A DNA stretch of 64,000 bases from Frateuria aurantia DSM 6220 (GTDB lineage Bacteria > Pseudomonadota > Gammaproteobacteria > Xanthomonadales > Rhodanobacteraceae): the NCBI RefSeq assembly GCF_000242255.2, contig NC_017033.1:2243110-2307109 (forward strand), in the 5' to 3' direction. The notes beneath the pieces were generated by a model. That model searched no databases. It had not been told where the DNA came from and worked only from the letters and a program-made list of their open reading frames with translations. Within the stretch, counting starts at the first letter, position 1. Each line of letters opens with the position of its first letter. Made by a program: the position numbers and the translations under genes. This document shows, piece after piece, positions 63,825 to 64,000 of the stretch.

Positions 63825-64000
63825 TCAGAACTGGTAATTGAAATTGACGATGCCGGTACGGCCGGCCGCCACTGTCGCATAATGCGCGGCATAGGCCTTG
63901 TCGAAATAATACTTGTTGGTCAGATTCTGGATATTGACCTGCACACTGAGATTTCGATTGACCGCATAGCTGGCCATCAAGTCCAGCCGGGTATAGCCGG
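63825..64000 (-). CDS. TonB-dependent siderophore receptor, C-terminal end (partial)
   Basis: The last ~58 codons of a minus-strand gene that continues past the window edge. The sequence is the closing strands of a TonB-dependent barrel: GYTRLDLMASYAVNRNLSVQ, VNIQNLTNKYYFDKAY, and a final aromatic residue in VNFNYQF, as required for Bam-mediated insertion. The NxxNxxD/KxYF pattern favours the FhuA/FpvA siderophore-receptor group. The ligand cannot be told from this fragment. Confidence 0.8.
   Translation of the reverse strand, partial: GYTRLDLMASYAVNRNLSVQVNIQNLTNKYYFDKAYAAHYATVAAGRTGIVNFNYQF

Noticed and set aside
1-64000. Prophage, integron, CRISPR array or rRNA operon
   Set aside because: No integrase, phage structural gene, attC-like series, repeat-spacer array or rRNA sequence was seen on either strand.

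Overview
The window is dense, GC-rich (mid-60s % by eye) chromosomal DNA from a gammaproteobacterium. Gene content and order fit the Xanthomonadales, probably the Rhodanobacteraceae (Frateuria/Dyella-like). This placement is an inference from the ypjD/ffh/rpsP-rimM-trmD-rplS block, the purF-cvpA-dedD-folC block, trpGDC and an N-terminally extended DksA; no 16S or other marker was available. I see no rRNA, tRNA, prophage or CRISPR array.

Layout. 0.2-5.4 kb: glycine-zipper lipoprotein-like protein, cysS-sufE, secreted DRGH nuclease, and a divergent alpha/beta hydrolase / CGNR regulator pair. 5.7-5.9 kb: decayed IS3-family orfA. 5.9-10 kb: GNAT, radA, ArsR regulator divergent from an Old Yellow Enzyme, cupin. 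10-13 kb: large RgpF-like/HAD surface-polysaccharide protein. 13.1-19.3 kb: translationally coupled heme-uptake operon hmuRSTUV behind a Fur-box-like palindrome. 19.6-22.6 kb: MocR regulator divergent from pdxST (ribose-5-phosphate-dependent PLP synthesis). 22.9-25.5 kb: DHA2 efflux pump and SDR. 25.6-32.3 kb: LysR regulator divergent from a compact cluster of UbiD-type decarboxylase, UbiX-type prenyltransferase, TIM-barrel dehydroshikimate dehydratase, MFS transporter, YhbP-like flavin protein and type I dehydroquinase. 32.6 kb: EAL protein. 34-47 kb: the conserved ypjD-ffh-rpsP-rimM-trmD-rplS neighbourhood, interrupted twice, by a tauABCD cassette and by a CPBP protease / frameshifted peptide / thioredoxin-TPR / stand-alone nDsbD group. 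47-64 kb: purU, GST, dksA, yidD-pyrC, DUF3014, DUF455-purF-cvpA, dedD, folC, HAD, trpCDG, a secreted protein with an A7-tract frameshift, a chloroperoxidase-like hydrolase and the 3' end of a TonB-dependent receptor.

The most interesting locus is the LysR-linked aromatic cluster. Read together the enzymes describe 3-dehydroquinate -> 3-dehydroshikimate (AroD) -> protocatechuate (dehydroshikimate dehydratase) -> catechol (LpdC/AroY-like UbiD decarboxylase, with prenyl-FMN supplied by the UbiX homologue), with its own transporter and regulator. Catechol formation by decarboxylation, rather than ring cleavage of protocatechuate, is the inferred and testable novelty. Other notable points are the two insertions into the ffh region, frameshifts at short repeats in two small genes, and operator-like repeats at four divergent regulator/target pairs.
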